Assembly: GCA_041879295.1 (NCBI GenBank) | Contig: CP047152.1 | Coordinates: 1,493,501-1,557,500, forward strand | DNA length: 64,000 nt | Source: Pseudomonas putida | GTDB lineage: Bacteria > Pseudomonadota > Gammaproteobacteria > Pseudomonadales > Pseudomonadaceae | Direction: 5' to 3' | Shown here: positions 1 to 7,940 of the stretch, in pieces | Numbering within the stretch: position 1 is the first letter of the stretch | Layout of the letters: each line of letters opens with the position of its first letter | Translations under genes and position numbers: made by a program | Notes under the pieces: generated by a model | The model's database searches: none | The model's input: the letters and a program-made list of their open reading frames with translations, nothing else | What the model was told of the DNA's origin: nothing

Positions 1-583
1 GGTCGCGGCTGAGCCAGTCGAATGCGGTGCGGTTGGGCTTGAAGGCGTTGTTGAACGAACCGAAGGACAACCATTCGATCAGTGCACTCTTGCCCAGTGG
101 CCCCTGGCGCCAGGACTCCAGCCGGGCAATCAGCCGCGCAAAGCGGTACAGCACGGCCGGTTGGTAGTTGGAGCCGCTGAAGATGGCCCCGTGCAGGCTG
201 CCACTGTGATGCAGCAGGTAGGCCTGGGCGATGTAGCTGCCCATGCTGTGGCCGAACAGGAACAGCGGCGTGCACGGGTACTGCTGGCCGATGTGCTGGG
301 CCACACATCCCAGGTCGTTGACTACGGCATTCCAGCCATGATGTCGGGCGAACAGGCCGAGGCTGCCCAGTTCGGCAGTGCGCCCGTGGCCACGCTGATC
401 GGCTGCGAACAGGGCAAAGCCGGCCTCGCTCAGGGCTTGGCCCAGGCGCTGGTAGCGCCCGGCATGCTCGGCCATGCCATGGGCCAGCAGCACCACGGCC
501 TTCACCGGTGTGGCCGGCAGCCATTGGTGTACGTACAGGCTGCAGTGCTCACTGGCGGGCAGCCAGAAGGCGTCGTGGGGCAT
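1..583 (-). CDS. Alpha/beta hydrolase (monoacylglycerol-lipase-like), 3' end outside window
   Basis: The minus strand is open from an ATG at 583 to the window edge (194 codons, no stop), so the C-terminus is missing. Seen: an HGMAEHAGRY motif near residues 35-44, DQRGHGRT near 62-69, and a nucleophile elbow GHSMG with Ser113. These are typical of the serine aminopeptidase S33 / monoglyceride lipase branch of alpha/beta hydrolases, which cleave acyl esters such as monoacylglycerol or lysophospholipid. There is no signal peptide, so it is probably cytoplasmic. It is divergent from fadD2, and a lipase beside a fatty-acyl-CoA synthetase would make sense, but the substrate is inferred. The Asp and His of the triad should lie beyond the window edge. 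Confidence 0.88.
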   Translation of the reverse strand, partial: MPHDAFWLPASEHCSLYVHQWLPATPVKAVVLLAHGMAEHAGRYQRLGQALSEAGFALFAADQRGHGRTAELGSLGLFARHHGWNAVVNDLGCVAQHIGQQYPCTPLFLFGHSMGSYIAQAYLLHHSGSLHGAIFSGSNYQPAVLYRFARLIARLESWRQGPLGKSALIEWLSFGSFNNAFKPNRTAFDWLSRD

Positions 584-801
584 GGCGGGTCCTTGTGCGC
601 GCGGTTACCCGAACAGTGTATGCACAACCGGCCGGATTGCAGGAGGGGCACAAATAAGATTCACAATGTTAATGGCGGCACTTGGCGTATATGCCACCTT
701 GGGCTTACCTGCTAACGTCGGATCAACGCCTTTTCGCCAGCAGGCGATCAGGTAAAGGACTAAAGGACGCAGTGCAGGTCCAGGCAGAGGAACAATAATA
801 A
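584..801. promoter_or_regulatory. Divergent promoter region, hydrolase / fadD2
   Basis: 218 bp between divergent start codons at 583 (minus) and 802 (plus), so both promoters must lie here. A purine-rich GAGGAAC about 9 nt before the ATG at 802 serves fadD2. I see no clean GAAAC-N4-GTTTC type PsrA site and no REP element. Confidence 0.5.
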
Positions 802-2490
802 ATGCAAGCCGACTTCTGGAATGACAAGCGCCCGGCGGGCGTGCCTTCCACCATCGACATCAATGCCTACGCCTCGGTCGTCGAGGTGTTCGAACGCTCC
901 TGCAAACGCTTTGCCGACCGCCCGGCGTTCAGCAACCTGGGCGTGACCCTCAGCTACGCGGAACTGGAGCGCCATTCGGCTGCCTTCGCTGCCTGGTTGC
1001 AGCAGCACACCGACCTCAAACCGGGTGAGCGCATCGCCGTGCAGATGCCCAACGTGCTGCAGTACCCCATCGCCGTATTTGGTGCCATGCGCGCCGGGCT
1101 GATCGTGGTCAACACCAATCCGCTGTACACCGAGCGCGAGATGCGCCACCAGTTCAAGGACAGCGGCGCGCGTGCGCTGGTGTACCTGAACATGTTCGGC
1201 AAGCGCGTGCAGGAGGTACTGCCTGATACCGGTATCGAATACCTGATCGAGGCAAAGATGGGCGACCTGCTGCCGACCGCCAAGGGCTGGCTGGTCAACA
1301 CCGTGGTCGACAAGTTGAAGAAGATGGTGCCAGCTTACCAGTTGCCCCAGGCGGTGCCGTTCAAGCAGGTGCTGCGCGAGGGCCGCGGGCTGTCGCCCAA
1401 ACCGGTGTCGCTGAACCTCGATGACATCGCTGTGCTGCAGTACACCGGCGGCACCACCGGCCTGGCCAAGGGCGCCATGCTCACCCATGGCAACCTGGTG
1501 GCCAACATGCTGCAGGTGCTGGCCTGCTTCTCGCAGCACGGCCCCGATGGGCAGAAGCTGCTGAAGGACGGCCAGGAGGTGATGATCGCGCCGCTGCCGC
1601 TGTATCACATCTATGCCTTCACCGCGAATTGCATGTGCATGATGGTGACCGGCAACCATAACGTGCTGATCACCAACCCGCGGGATATTCCCGGTTTCAT
1701 CAAGGAGCTGGGCAAATGGCGTTTCTCGGCCTTGCTGGGCCTCAATACCCTGTTTGTCGCACTGATGGATCACCCGGGCTTCCGTCAGCTGGACTTCTCG
1801 GCACTGAAGGTCACCAACTCTGGTGGCACAGCGCTGGTCAAGGCGACTGCCGAGCGCTGGGAAGACCTTACCGGGTGCCGCATCGTTGAAGGCTACGGCC
1901 TGACAGAAACCTCGCCGGTAGCCAGCACCAACCCTTACGGCCAGCTGGCGCGTCTGGGGACGGTGGGTATCCCCGTGGCGGGTACTGCGTTCAAGGTCAT
2001 CGATGATGACGGTAACGAACTGCCGCTGGGCGAGCGGGGCGAGCTTTGCATCAAAGGCCCGCAGGTCATGAAGGGTTACTGGCATCAGCCCGAGGCAACG
2101 GCCCAGGCACTGGATGCAGAAGGCTGGTTCAAGACCGGTGATATCGCGGTGATCGACCCGGACGGCTTCACCCGCATCGTCGACCGCAAGAAGGACATGA
2201 TCATCGTCTCGGGCTTCAACGTGTACCCCAACGAAATCGAGGATGTGGTGATGGGGCATCCCAAGGTCGCCAACTGTGCGGCAATCGGCGTGCCGGACGA
2301 GCGCTCAGGCGAGGCGGTCAAGCTGTTCGTGGTACCGCGCGAGGGCGGGGTGAGCGTTGATGAGCTGAAGGCCTACTGCAAGGCCAACCTCACCGGCTAC
2401 AAGGTCCCCAAGCACATTGTGCTGCGCGAGTCATTGCCGATGACGCCGGTGGGCAAGATTTTGCGGCGTGAGTTGCGCGACATAGCGTGA
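802..2490 (+). CDS. fadD2: Long-chain fatty-acid-CoA ligase FadD2
   Basis: 562 aa member of the adenylate-forming (ANL) superfamily. It activates fatty acids to acyl-CoA with ATP via acyl-AMP, at the inner face of the membrane, feeding beta-oxidation. Seen: P-loop YTGGTTGLAKG at 214-224, GYGLTETSP from 364, the FACS signature GWFKTGD from 441 followed by DRKKDM, and the C-terminal catalytic lysine in VGKILRR (Lys552). Length matches the FadD family. It is followed by a close paralogue in the same direction, the fadD2-fadD1 arrangement of pseudomonads. The 332-bp gap and the palindromes in it argue for a separate promoter for the second gene. The choice of fadD2 over fadD1 rests on this order. 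Confidence 0.95.
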   Translation: MQADFWNDKRPAGVPSTIDINAYASVVEVFERSCKRFADRPAFSNLGVTLSYAELERHSAAFAAWLQQHTDLKPGERIAVQMPNVLQYPIAVFGAMRAGLIVVNTNPLYTEREMRHQFKDSGARALVYLNMFGKRVQEVLPDTGIEYLIEAKMGDLLPTAKGWLVNTVVDKLKKMVPAYQLPQAVPFKQVLREGRGLSPKPVSLNLDDIAVLQYTGGTTGLAKGAMLTHGNLVANMLQVLACFSQHGPDGQKLLKDGQEVMIAPLPLYHIYAFTANCMCMMVTGNHNVLITNPRDIPGFIKELGKWRFSALLGLNTLFVALMDHPGFRQLDFSALKVTNSGGTALVKATAERWEDLTGCRIVEGYGLTETSPVASTNPYGQLARLGTVGIPVAGTAFKVIDDDGNELPLGERGELCIKGPQVMKGYWHQPEATAQALDAEGWFKTGDIAVIDPDGFTRIVDRKKDMIIVSGFNVYPNEIEDVVMGHPKVANCAAIGVPDERSGEAVKLFVVPREGGVSVDELKAYCKANLTGYKVPKHIVLRESLPMTPVGKILRRELRDIA

Positions 2491-2500
2491 TACCAGGATG

Positions 2501-2567
2501 GCTTCTTCGCGGGTAAATCCGCTCTTACACCGCCCGATGTAGGAGCGGGTTTACCCGCGAATGCCTC
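2501..2567. repeat. REP pair (inverted) after fadD2
   Basis: Two inward-facing copies of the P. putida REP unit (core TTCGCGGGTAAAyCCGCTC), the first at about 2501-2529 and its inverted copy at about 2538-2567. The pair can fold into a long hairpin just after the fadD2 stop and may protect or end the transcript. The first copy is slightly degenerate (TAAATCC). Confidence 0.85.
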
Positions 2568-2580
2568 TAAACTGCTCTAA

Positions 2581-2598
2581 AAGGCTGTATACAGCCTT
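2581..2598. promoter_or_regulatory. Perfect 18-bp palindrome upstream of fadD1
   Basis: AAGGCTGTATACAGCCTT equals its own reverse complement. It lies between the REP pair and fadD1 and lacks a T-run, so it looks more like an operator for a dimeric regulator than a terminator. The regulator is unknown. Confidence 0.55.
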
Positions 2599-2628
2599 AT
2601 CTGCGACATTTTGGATAATTACTCTAAA

Positions 2629-2656
2629 AATGACTTGTATTGTTCATTGAGTCATT
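2629..2656. promoter_or_regulatory. Inverted repeat AATGACT-N14-AGTCATT upstream of fadD1
   Basis: Perfect 7-bp arms separated by 14 bp in an AT-rich stretch. The spacing would put the arms two helical turns apart. Candidate operator or core promoter region of fadD1; no regulator can be named from sequence alone. Confidence 0.45.
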
Positions 2657-2734
2657 TTTGTGACCGTAAGGCCTATTTTGGCCTCTAGGCGACCCCAGGC
2701 AAAGCTGTTACTCTCGGCCCGCTTCCAGATGATC

Positions 2735-2751
2735 CGGTTTGCAACGAACCG
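2735..2751. promoter_or_regulatory. Inverted repeat CGGTT-N7-AACCG upstream of fadD1
   Basis: Perfect 5-bp arms with a 7-bp spacer, 71 bp before the fadD1 start codon. It could be a third operator-like element in this spacer. It does not match the PsrA consensus, which has its arms the other way round. Confidence 0.35.
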
Positions 2752-2822
2752 TCATCTCATATCAATAATAAGCGCATCGACGCGTGAATCGAACTTCGCT
2801 GTTGCTGAAGGAGTGGGCTTCC

Positions 2823-4520
2823 ATGATCGAAAATTTTTGGAAGGATAAGTACCCAGCCGGGATTACGGCGGAAATCAATCCTGACGAATTCCCCAATATC
2901 CAGGCGGTACTCAAGCAATCCTGCCAACGCTTTGCCGACAAACCGGCCTTTAGCAACCTGGGCAAGACTATCACTTATGGCGAGTTGTATGCGTTGTCGG
3001 GGGCGTTTGCCGCCTGGCTGCAGCAGCATACCGACCTCAAGCCGGGTGACCGTATTGCCGTGCAATTGCCCAATGTCCTGCAATACCCGGTCGCGGTCTT
3101 CGGTGCCATGCGTGCCGGGCTGATCGTGGTCAACACCAACCCGCTGTACACCGCGCGGGAGATGGAACACCAATTCAACGACTCGGGTGCCAAGGCCCTG
3201 GTGTGCCTGGCCAACATGGCCCACCTGGCCGAAAAAGTGGTGCCCAAAACCCAGGTCAGGCACGTTATCGTCACCGAAGTGGCCGACCTGCTGCCGCCAC
3301 TCAAGCGCCTGCTGATCAACAGCGTGATCAAGTACGTGAAGAAGATGGTGCCGGCCTACAACCTGCCGCAGGCCGTGCGTTTCAATGACGCCCTGGCGCT
3401 GGGCAAGGGCCAGCCAGTGACCGAGGCCAACCCGCAGGCCAACGACGTGGCGGTGCTGCAATACACCGGCGGTACCACCGGCGTGGCCAAGGGCGCCATG
3501 CTGACGCACCGCAACCTGGTGGCCAACATGCTGCAGTGCCGGGCACTGATGGGCGCCAACCTGCACGAAGGCTGCGAAATCCTCATCACCCCGCTGCCGC
3601 TGTACCACATTTATGCGTTTACCTTCCATTGCATGGCGATGATGCTGATCGGCAACCACAACGTGCTGATCAGCAACCCGCGAGACCTGCCGGCGATGGT
3701 CAAGGAACTGGGCAAGTGGAAGTTCAGCGGCTTTGTCGGTCTCAACACCCTGTTCGTTGCCCTGTGCAACAACGAGGCGTTCCGAGCCCTGGATTTCTCG
3801 GCGCTGAAAATCACCCTGTCGGGCGGCATGGCCTTGCAGCTAAGCGTGGCCGAGCGCTGGAAGGCCGTTACCGGTTGCGCCATCTGCGAAGGCTACGGTA
3901 TGACCGAAACCAGCCCGGTGGCGGCGGTGAACCCGTCGGAAGCGAACCAGGTGGGTACTATCGGCATTCCGGTGCCGTCGACCCTGTGCAAGGTCATCGA
4001 CGACGCCGGCAATGAGCTGCCGCTTGGCGAAGTGGGCGAGCTGTGCGTCAAGGGCCCGCAGGTGATGAAGGGCTACTGGCAGCGGGAAGACGCCACGGCC
4101 GAGATTCTCGACAGCGAAGGCTGGCTGAAGACCGGTGACATCGCCCTGATACAGGCGGATGGCTACATGCGTATCGTCGACCGCAAGAAAGACATGATTC
4201 TGGTCTCGGGCTTCAACGTGTACCCCAACGAGCTGGAGGACGTGTTGGCGGCCCTGCCGGGCGTGCTGCAGTGCGCGGCCATTGGTGTACCGGACGAGAA
4301 GTCGGGTGAAGTGATCAAGGTGTTCATCGTGGTCAAGCCGGGCATGACCGTGACCAAGGAACAGGTAATGGAGCACATGCGTGCCAACGTTACCGGTTAC
4401 AAGGTACCGCGCTACATAGAGTTCCGCGATTCGCTGCCAACCACCAACGTGGGCAAGATCCTGCGCCGCGAACTGCGTGACGAAGAGCTCAAGAAGCAAG
4501 GCTTGAAGAAGATCGCCTGA
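2823..4520 (+). CDS. fadD1: Long-chain fatty-acid-CoA ligase FadD1
   Basis: 565 aa paralogue of the preceding FadD, clearly alike along its whole length. It makes acyl-CoA from free fatty acids for beta-oxidation. Seen: YTGGTTGVAKGA from residue 214, GYGMTETSP, GWLKTGD followed by DRKKDM, and the terminal VGKILRR lysine. I chose ATG 2823 over an in-frame ATG at 2784 because AAGGAG (2808-2813) sits 9 nt before it, and because the protein then aligns with FadD2 from its first residues (MIENFWKDKYPAG versus MQADFWNDKRPAG). The tail is lysine-rich (DEELKKQGLKKIA). The gene has its own upstream region with three inverted repeats, which suggests regulation distinct from fadD2. Confidence 0.96.
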   Translation: MIENFWKDKYPAGITAEINPDEFPNIQAVLKQSCQRFADKPAFSNLGKTITYGELYALSGAFAAWLQQHTDLKPGDRIAVQLPNVLQYPVAVFGAMRAGLIVVNTNPLYTAREMEHQFNDSGAKALVCLANMAHLAEKVVPKTQVRHVIVTEVADLLPPLKRLLINSVIKYVKKMVPAYNLPQAVRFNDALALGKGQPVTEANPQANDVAVLQYTGGTTGVAKGAMLTHRNLVANMLQCRALMGANLHEGCEILITPLPLYHIYAFTFHCMAMMLIGNHNVLISNPRDLPAMVKELGKWKFSGFVGLNTLFVALCNNEAFRALDFSALKITLSGGMALQLSVAERWKAVTGCAICEGYGMTETSPVAAVNPSEANQVGTIGIPVPSTLCKVIDDAGNELPLGEVGELCVKGPQVMKGYWQREDATAEILDSEGWLKTGDIALIQADGYMRIVDRKKDMILVSGFNVYPNELEDVLAALPGVLQCAAIGVPDEKSGEVIKVFIVVKPGMTVTKEQVMEHMRANVTGYKVPRYIEFRDSLPTTNVGKILRRELRDEELKKQGLKKIA

Positions 4521-4549
4521 CCATAAACCTGCACGCTCAGTGTGGCAGC

Positions 4550-4648
4550 GGCCTCGTGTCGCGAAAGGGCCGCGACGCGGCCCTGGGATTTTGGCGGCGA
4601 TGCGACAATGGTTGGGGGCGCTATGCGCCCCTTTCGCGACACAAGGCC
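4550..4648. repeat. Inverted repeat of the TGTCGCGAAAGGG type after fadD1
   Basis: Left arm GGCCTCGTGTCGCGAAAGGG (4550-4569) is repeated inverted at 4629-4648 with one mismatch. Between them are two compact hairpins, GGGCCGC/GCGGCCC (about 4566-4582) and GGGGCGC-TAT-GCGCCCC (about 4616-4632). This is not the TTCGCGGG REP. Its position 30 bp after the fadD1 stop suggests a 3'-end or termination role. Confidence 0.7.
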
Positions 4649-4690
4649 CCACAATAAGATGCGGCGCCGTCTTCAGACATTGTGAGCCCT

Positions 4691-4796
4691 TGTAGGAGCG
4701 GGTTTACCCGCGAATACGGTAGTGGCGACAACGGTGAACGGCGGGTGGATATCGGTCAGCAGGGCCGGCCCTTTCGCGGGTAAACCCGCTCCTACA
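4691..4796. repeat. REP pair between fadD1 and the PuuB-like gene
   Basis: One REP copy at 4691-4719 (TGTAGGAGCGGGTTTACCCG) and an inverted copy at about 4764-4796 (CTTTCGCGGGTAAACCCGCT). They lie between two converging genes, where they could fold as a large stem. Confidence 0.85.
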
Positions 4797-4806
4797 TCCG
4801 CGCAAC

Positions 4807-6114
4807 TCAGCGCAGCTTCTCGAGCATCTGGTAGTACCACATCCCCGCCGCCAGCAGCGGATTCCCCAGCAAGTCCCCCATCGGCACCCGCACATGCTTG
4901 CACTGGGCGAAGGTGTCGAACTTCTCCAGCGTCCCGGTCAACGCCTCGGCCATGATTTCACCCATGATGTGGCTGGTGGCAATGCCATGCCCCGAGTAAC
5001 CCTGGCAGTACCACACGTTGTCCGACAGCTTGCCCAACTGCGGGATGCGGTTGACCACGATGCCCATGGCGCAGCTCCACTGGAACTCGATCGGCACCCC
5101 CTTCAATGCCGGGAAGGTGCGTTCGATGCAGGGGCGCAATTCGCCTTCGATGTCGCGTGAGTCCTTGCCCGAGTAGTTGGCGCCGCCGCCGAACAGCAGG
5201 CGCTTGTCGGCCGTCAGGCGGTAGTAGTCGAGGACGAAGCGGCAGTCGTACACCGCCAGGTCCTGGGGGTTGATCTGCTCGGCCAGTTCACCCAGCGGCG
5301 CGGTGGTGACGATACCGCCCATGGCTGGGAAGATCTTGCCCTTGAGCTGGCGCTTTTCCAGCTTGTGATACACATCACCGGCCAACATCACCTGGCGTGC
5401 CTCCACCCGGCCGTGGGCGGTAACCACCGCCGGGCGCGGGCCATGGACGATGTCCAGTACTTCGGAATTTTCGAATATCAGTGCACCCAGGCCATGTGCG
5501 GCACGGGCTTCGCCCAGGCACAGGTTGAGTGGGTGCAGGTGCAGGTTGCGCAGGTTCTTCAACGCGCCCAGATAAAGCGGGCTTTGCAGATGCTCCGCCA
5601 CTGCAGAGCGGTCGAGCAGTTGCACCTGCTCGCCCATGCCGCGGCGCCGTGCTTCGGCCTCGAACGCACGCAGCTCGTTCATGTGCGAAGGCTTCATGGC
5701 TGCATGCAGGTGGCCACGCTTGAGGTCGCAATCGATGCCATAGCGCGCCACGCGCTGCTCGATCACCTGGTGCCCGCGCCAGCGCAAGTGCCAGATGAAA
5801 TCGTCGACTTCGGCGCCCAGGTGGTTGCGCATCTGTGCGCGCATGGCTTCGTCGCCCGACAGGCTGCCGGTGACCTGGCCACCGTTGCGCCCGCTGGCGC
5901 CCCAGCCGATGCGGTTGGTTTCGACGATGGCGACCTTCAGGCCGCGCTCGGCCAGTTCCACTGCCGTGGCCACGCCCGTAAAGCCACCGCCGATGATCGC
6001 CACATCCACCTGTACTGTGCCCTTGAGTTGCGGGTACTCGCTGTGGTCGTTGAGGGTGGCGCTGTAATAGGACGGCGCGCGCTGCGCCGGGCCGTTGTTC
6101 AATGCTGCGTTCAT
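4807..6114 (-). CDS. puuB: Gamma-glutamylputrescine oxidoreductase-like FAD enzyme
   Basis: 435 aa, DAO/glycine-oxidase fold. The N-terminal Rossmann motif VAIIGGGFTGVATAVELAERG (about residues 39-59) binds FAD, and a C-terminal GYSGHGIA segment closes the FAD site as in PuuB and other DAO-family oxidases. The likely reaction is oxidation of gamma-glutamylputrescine (or another gamma-glutamylated amine) to the aldehyde. It starts 24 bp after the stop of a PuuA-type glutamine synthetase and shares its operon, which strongly supports the assignment. RBS AAGGAAC precedes the ATG. The exact amine substrate is inferred; P. putida carries several paralogues of this enzyme. Confidence 0.87.
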   Translation of the reverse strand: MNAALNNGPAQRAPSYYSATLNDHSEYPQLKGTVQVDVAIIGGGFTGVATAVELAERGLKVAIVETNRIGWGASGRNGGQVTGSLSGDEAMRAQMRNHLGAEVDDFIWHLRWRGHQVIEQRVARYGIDCDLKRGHLHAAMKPSHMNELRAFEAEARRRGMGEQVQLLDRSAVAEHLQSPLYLGALKNLRNLHLHPLNLCLGEARAAHGLGALIFENSEVLDIVHGPRPAVVTAHGRVEARQVMLAGDVYHKLEKRQLKGKIFPAMGGIVTTAPLGELAEQINPQDLAVYDCRFVLDYYRLTADKRLLFGGGANYSGKDSRDIEGELRPCIERTFPALKGVPIEFQWSCAMGIVVNRIPQLGKLSDNVWYCQGYSGHGIATSHIMGEIMAEALTGTLEKFDTFAQCKHVRVPMGDLLGNPLLAAGMWYYQMLEKLR

Positions 6115-6138
6115 GGGTGTTCCTTGTTATGTGGGGGC

Positions 6139-7518
6139 TCAGGCCTGGTGCAGGTACCAGCGCCAGTCCTGTTCGCTGACTTCGGCCATGAACTGGCGGT
6201 ACTCGGCGCGCTTGACCTTCAGGTACACGCCAAGGAAGTCTTCGCCCAATGCTTCGCGGGCCCAATCGGAATGTTGCAGGGCGTCGAGGGCGGTCAGCCA
6301 GTCGGTGGGCAGGTGTTCGGTGGCCTGGGCATAGCCGTTGCCTTCAACGGGGGCGCCTGGGTCAAGCTGTTCGCGGATGCCCCGGTGGCTGGCAGCAAGG
6401 ATCGCCGCTGCAGCCAGGTAAGGGTTGGCATCAGCGCCACAGATGCGGTGCTCCACATGCCGGCTGTTGGCCGGGCCACCCGGCACGCGCAGGCTCACGG
6501 TGCGGTTGTCCACGCCCCAGGTTGGCGCCAGTGGCGCATAGCTGTTGGCCTGGAAACGGCGGTACGAGTTGGCGTTGGGGCAGAACAGCAACAGCGAGTC
6601 GCGCAGGTGGCGCAGCATGCCGGCCACGGCCTGGCGCAGCAGCGGGGTGCCGGCCTTGTCTTCGCTGGCAAACAGGTTGTTGCCGTCGCTGTCGGCCAGG
6701 CTCAGGTGCATGTGCATGCCGGTGCCGGCCAGCTGGGCGAATGGCTTGGCCATGAAGCAGGCCTGCATGCCGTGGGCATGGGCCACACCTTTTACGAGGC
6801 GTTTGTAGCGCACCGCCTGGTCCATCGCCTGCAGCGCATCGCCATGCTCCAGGGTGATTTCCACCTGGCCGGGGGCGTACTCCGAAATGGCCGTGCGCGC
6901 CGGGATGCCTTGGGCCTTGCAGGCAGCGTACAGGTCGGCGAGGAACGGTTCGATCTGCTCCAGTTCGCGCAGGCCATAGACCTGGGTGCTGCGGGGGCGG
7001 CCGCCGTCGTTGTCCAGCGCCGGTTGTGGGCGGCCTTGGGCATCACGCTGCTGGTCAAGCAGGTAGAACTCCAGCTCGCAGGCCATCACCGGGTGATAAC
7101 CGTCAGCCTTCAGCGCTTCGATGGTGCGCAGCAGCACATGGCGTGGGTCAGCGATGCTGGCGGGCAGGCCCTCCTTGGGGTGCATGCTCACCTGCACTGC
7201 GGCGGTGGGCACCCGGCGCCAGGGCAGGCGCACCAGGCTGCCGTCAAGCGGGTAGGCACGGCAGTCGATATCGCCGACGTCCCACACCAGGCCGGAGTTT
7301 TCCACGTCGTCGCCATTGAGGGTCAGGCCAAGGATGGTGCTGGGCAGTGGCCGGCCGGTCTGGTACACGGCCAGCAGTTCCTCGCGGTGCAACAGTTTGC
7401 CGCGTGGCACGCCGTTGGCGTCGAGGATGAACAGTTCAAACAGCTCGATATCGGGGTTGTCGGCCAGAAAACGGGTAGCCTGCTCTACAGGGGCAAAGTG
7501 CATGATCAATTCGCTCAT
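6139..7518 (-). CDS. puuA: Gamma-glutamylputrescine synthetase-like (glutamine synthetase family)
   Basis: 459 aa from ATG 7518, glutamine-synthetase fold. An N-terminal beta-grasp domain is followed by the catalytic domain with EYAPGQVEITLEHGD, the MHMHLSL nucleotide-loop motif, and NSYRRF with RVPGG near the substrate site. Such GS-like enzymes ligate glutamate to putrescine or other amines using ATP, the first step of the gamma-glutamyl polyamine route. True GlnA would be a few residues longer with the NRSA..P signature, not seen here. An in-frame extension to 7689 is Arg/Ser/Pro-rich and unlike any GS start, so it was discarded. Upstream gene of the puuA-puuB pair; no aldehyde dehydrogenase or glutamine amidotransferase follows. 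Confidence 0.9.
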   Translation of the reverse strand: MSELIMHFAPVEQATRFLADNPDIELFELFILDANGVPRGKLLHREELLAVYQTGRPLPSTILGLTLNGDDVENSGLVWDVGDIDCRAYPLDGSLVRLPWRRVPTAAVQVSMHPKEGLPASIADPRHVLLRTIEALKADGYHPVMACELEFYLLDQQRDAQGRPQPALDNDGGRPRSTQVYGLRELEQIEPFLADLYAACKAQGIPARTAISEYAPGQVEITLEHGDALQAMDQAVRYKRLVKGVAHAHGMQACFMAKPFAQLAGTGMHMHLSLADSDGNNLFASEDKAGTPLLRQAVAGMLRHLRDSLLLFCPNANSYRRFQANSYAPLAPTWGVDNRTVSLRVPGGPANSRHVEHRICGADANPYLAAAAILAASHRGIREQLDPGAPVEGNGYAQATEHLPTDWLTALDALQHSDWAREALGEDFLGVYLKVKRAEYRQFMAEVSEQDWRWYLHQA

Positions 7519-7940
7519 GGGCGCGCAGGGCCACCGCGCAAGCAGGCGGCCCGGATGAGTCAAACGGCCAGAAGGTGGCCGGGTTTGGTCACAATGGCGT
7601 GAGCGAGGTGTCCGGTGGGCGCGCGTGACGGCAGTGCCACAAGGCCCAGAAGGCGAGGATGATGTGGACCAGCGGATTTTCCCCGGCACGCCTCCGGGCC
7701 TTCGGCAGCGAAGGGCGGGACGACGGTGGGGCGATGGGCTGGGCGGGAGTCATGCCTTTGATACTCACATGCGGCGTAAGGTTGATTAAAGCAGTGAATG
7801 GCAACCTTTACATCGCACTTGGCTAAACATTCGCCCGGGAGCGTGCAAGCAGCAGAGAATCTGCAAATCTGCGACAATCGCCCGACTTTCCGAATGCCGA
7901 TCATGAAAAAGCAGGCTCACCTGCATCACTAAAAAGCCCC
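7519..7940. promoter_or_regulatory. 422-bp divergent region, puuA-like / hrpA
   Basis: Contains the promoters of the minus-strand puuA-puuB operon and of plus-strand hrpA. A 54-codon reading frame on the minus strand (7753-7589) is open but its ATG has no properly spaced RBS. A 9-codon ORF (ATG 7903, MKKQAHLHH) ends 8 bp before hrpA. I see no REP element or strong palindrome. Confidence 0.45.

Noticed and set aside
760..2259. 499-codon reading frame on the minus strand inside fadD2, and similar long frames antisense to several genes (5365-7602, 9120-11477, 13484-14665, 34157-36208, 39193-40680)
   Set aside because: They mirror the high-GC codon use of real genes on the other strand, are rich in His, Arg, Gln and Gly, and lack RBS and known motifs. 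The sense genes have complete catalytic motifs.
2581..2598. LexA box reading of the palindrome (CTGTATACAG core)
   Set aside because: LexA boxes need CTG-N10-CAG; here the spacing is N4, and fadD1 is not an SOS gene.
7589..7753. 54-codon ORF upstream of the puuA-like gene on the minus strand, with a hydrophobic stretch HIILAFWALW
   Set aside because: AAAGG lies only 1 nt from the ATG, composition is ordinary, and no homologue is known to me. Probably noncoding.
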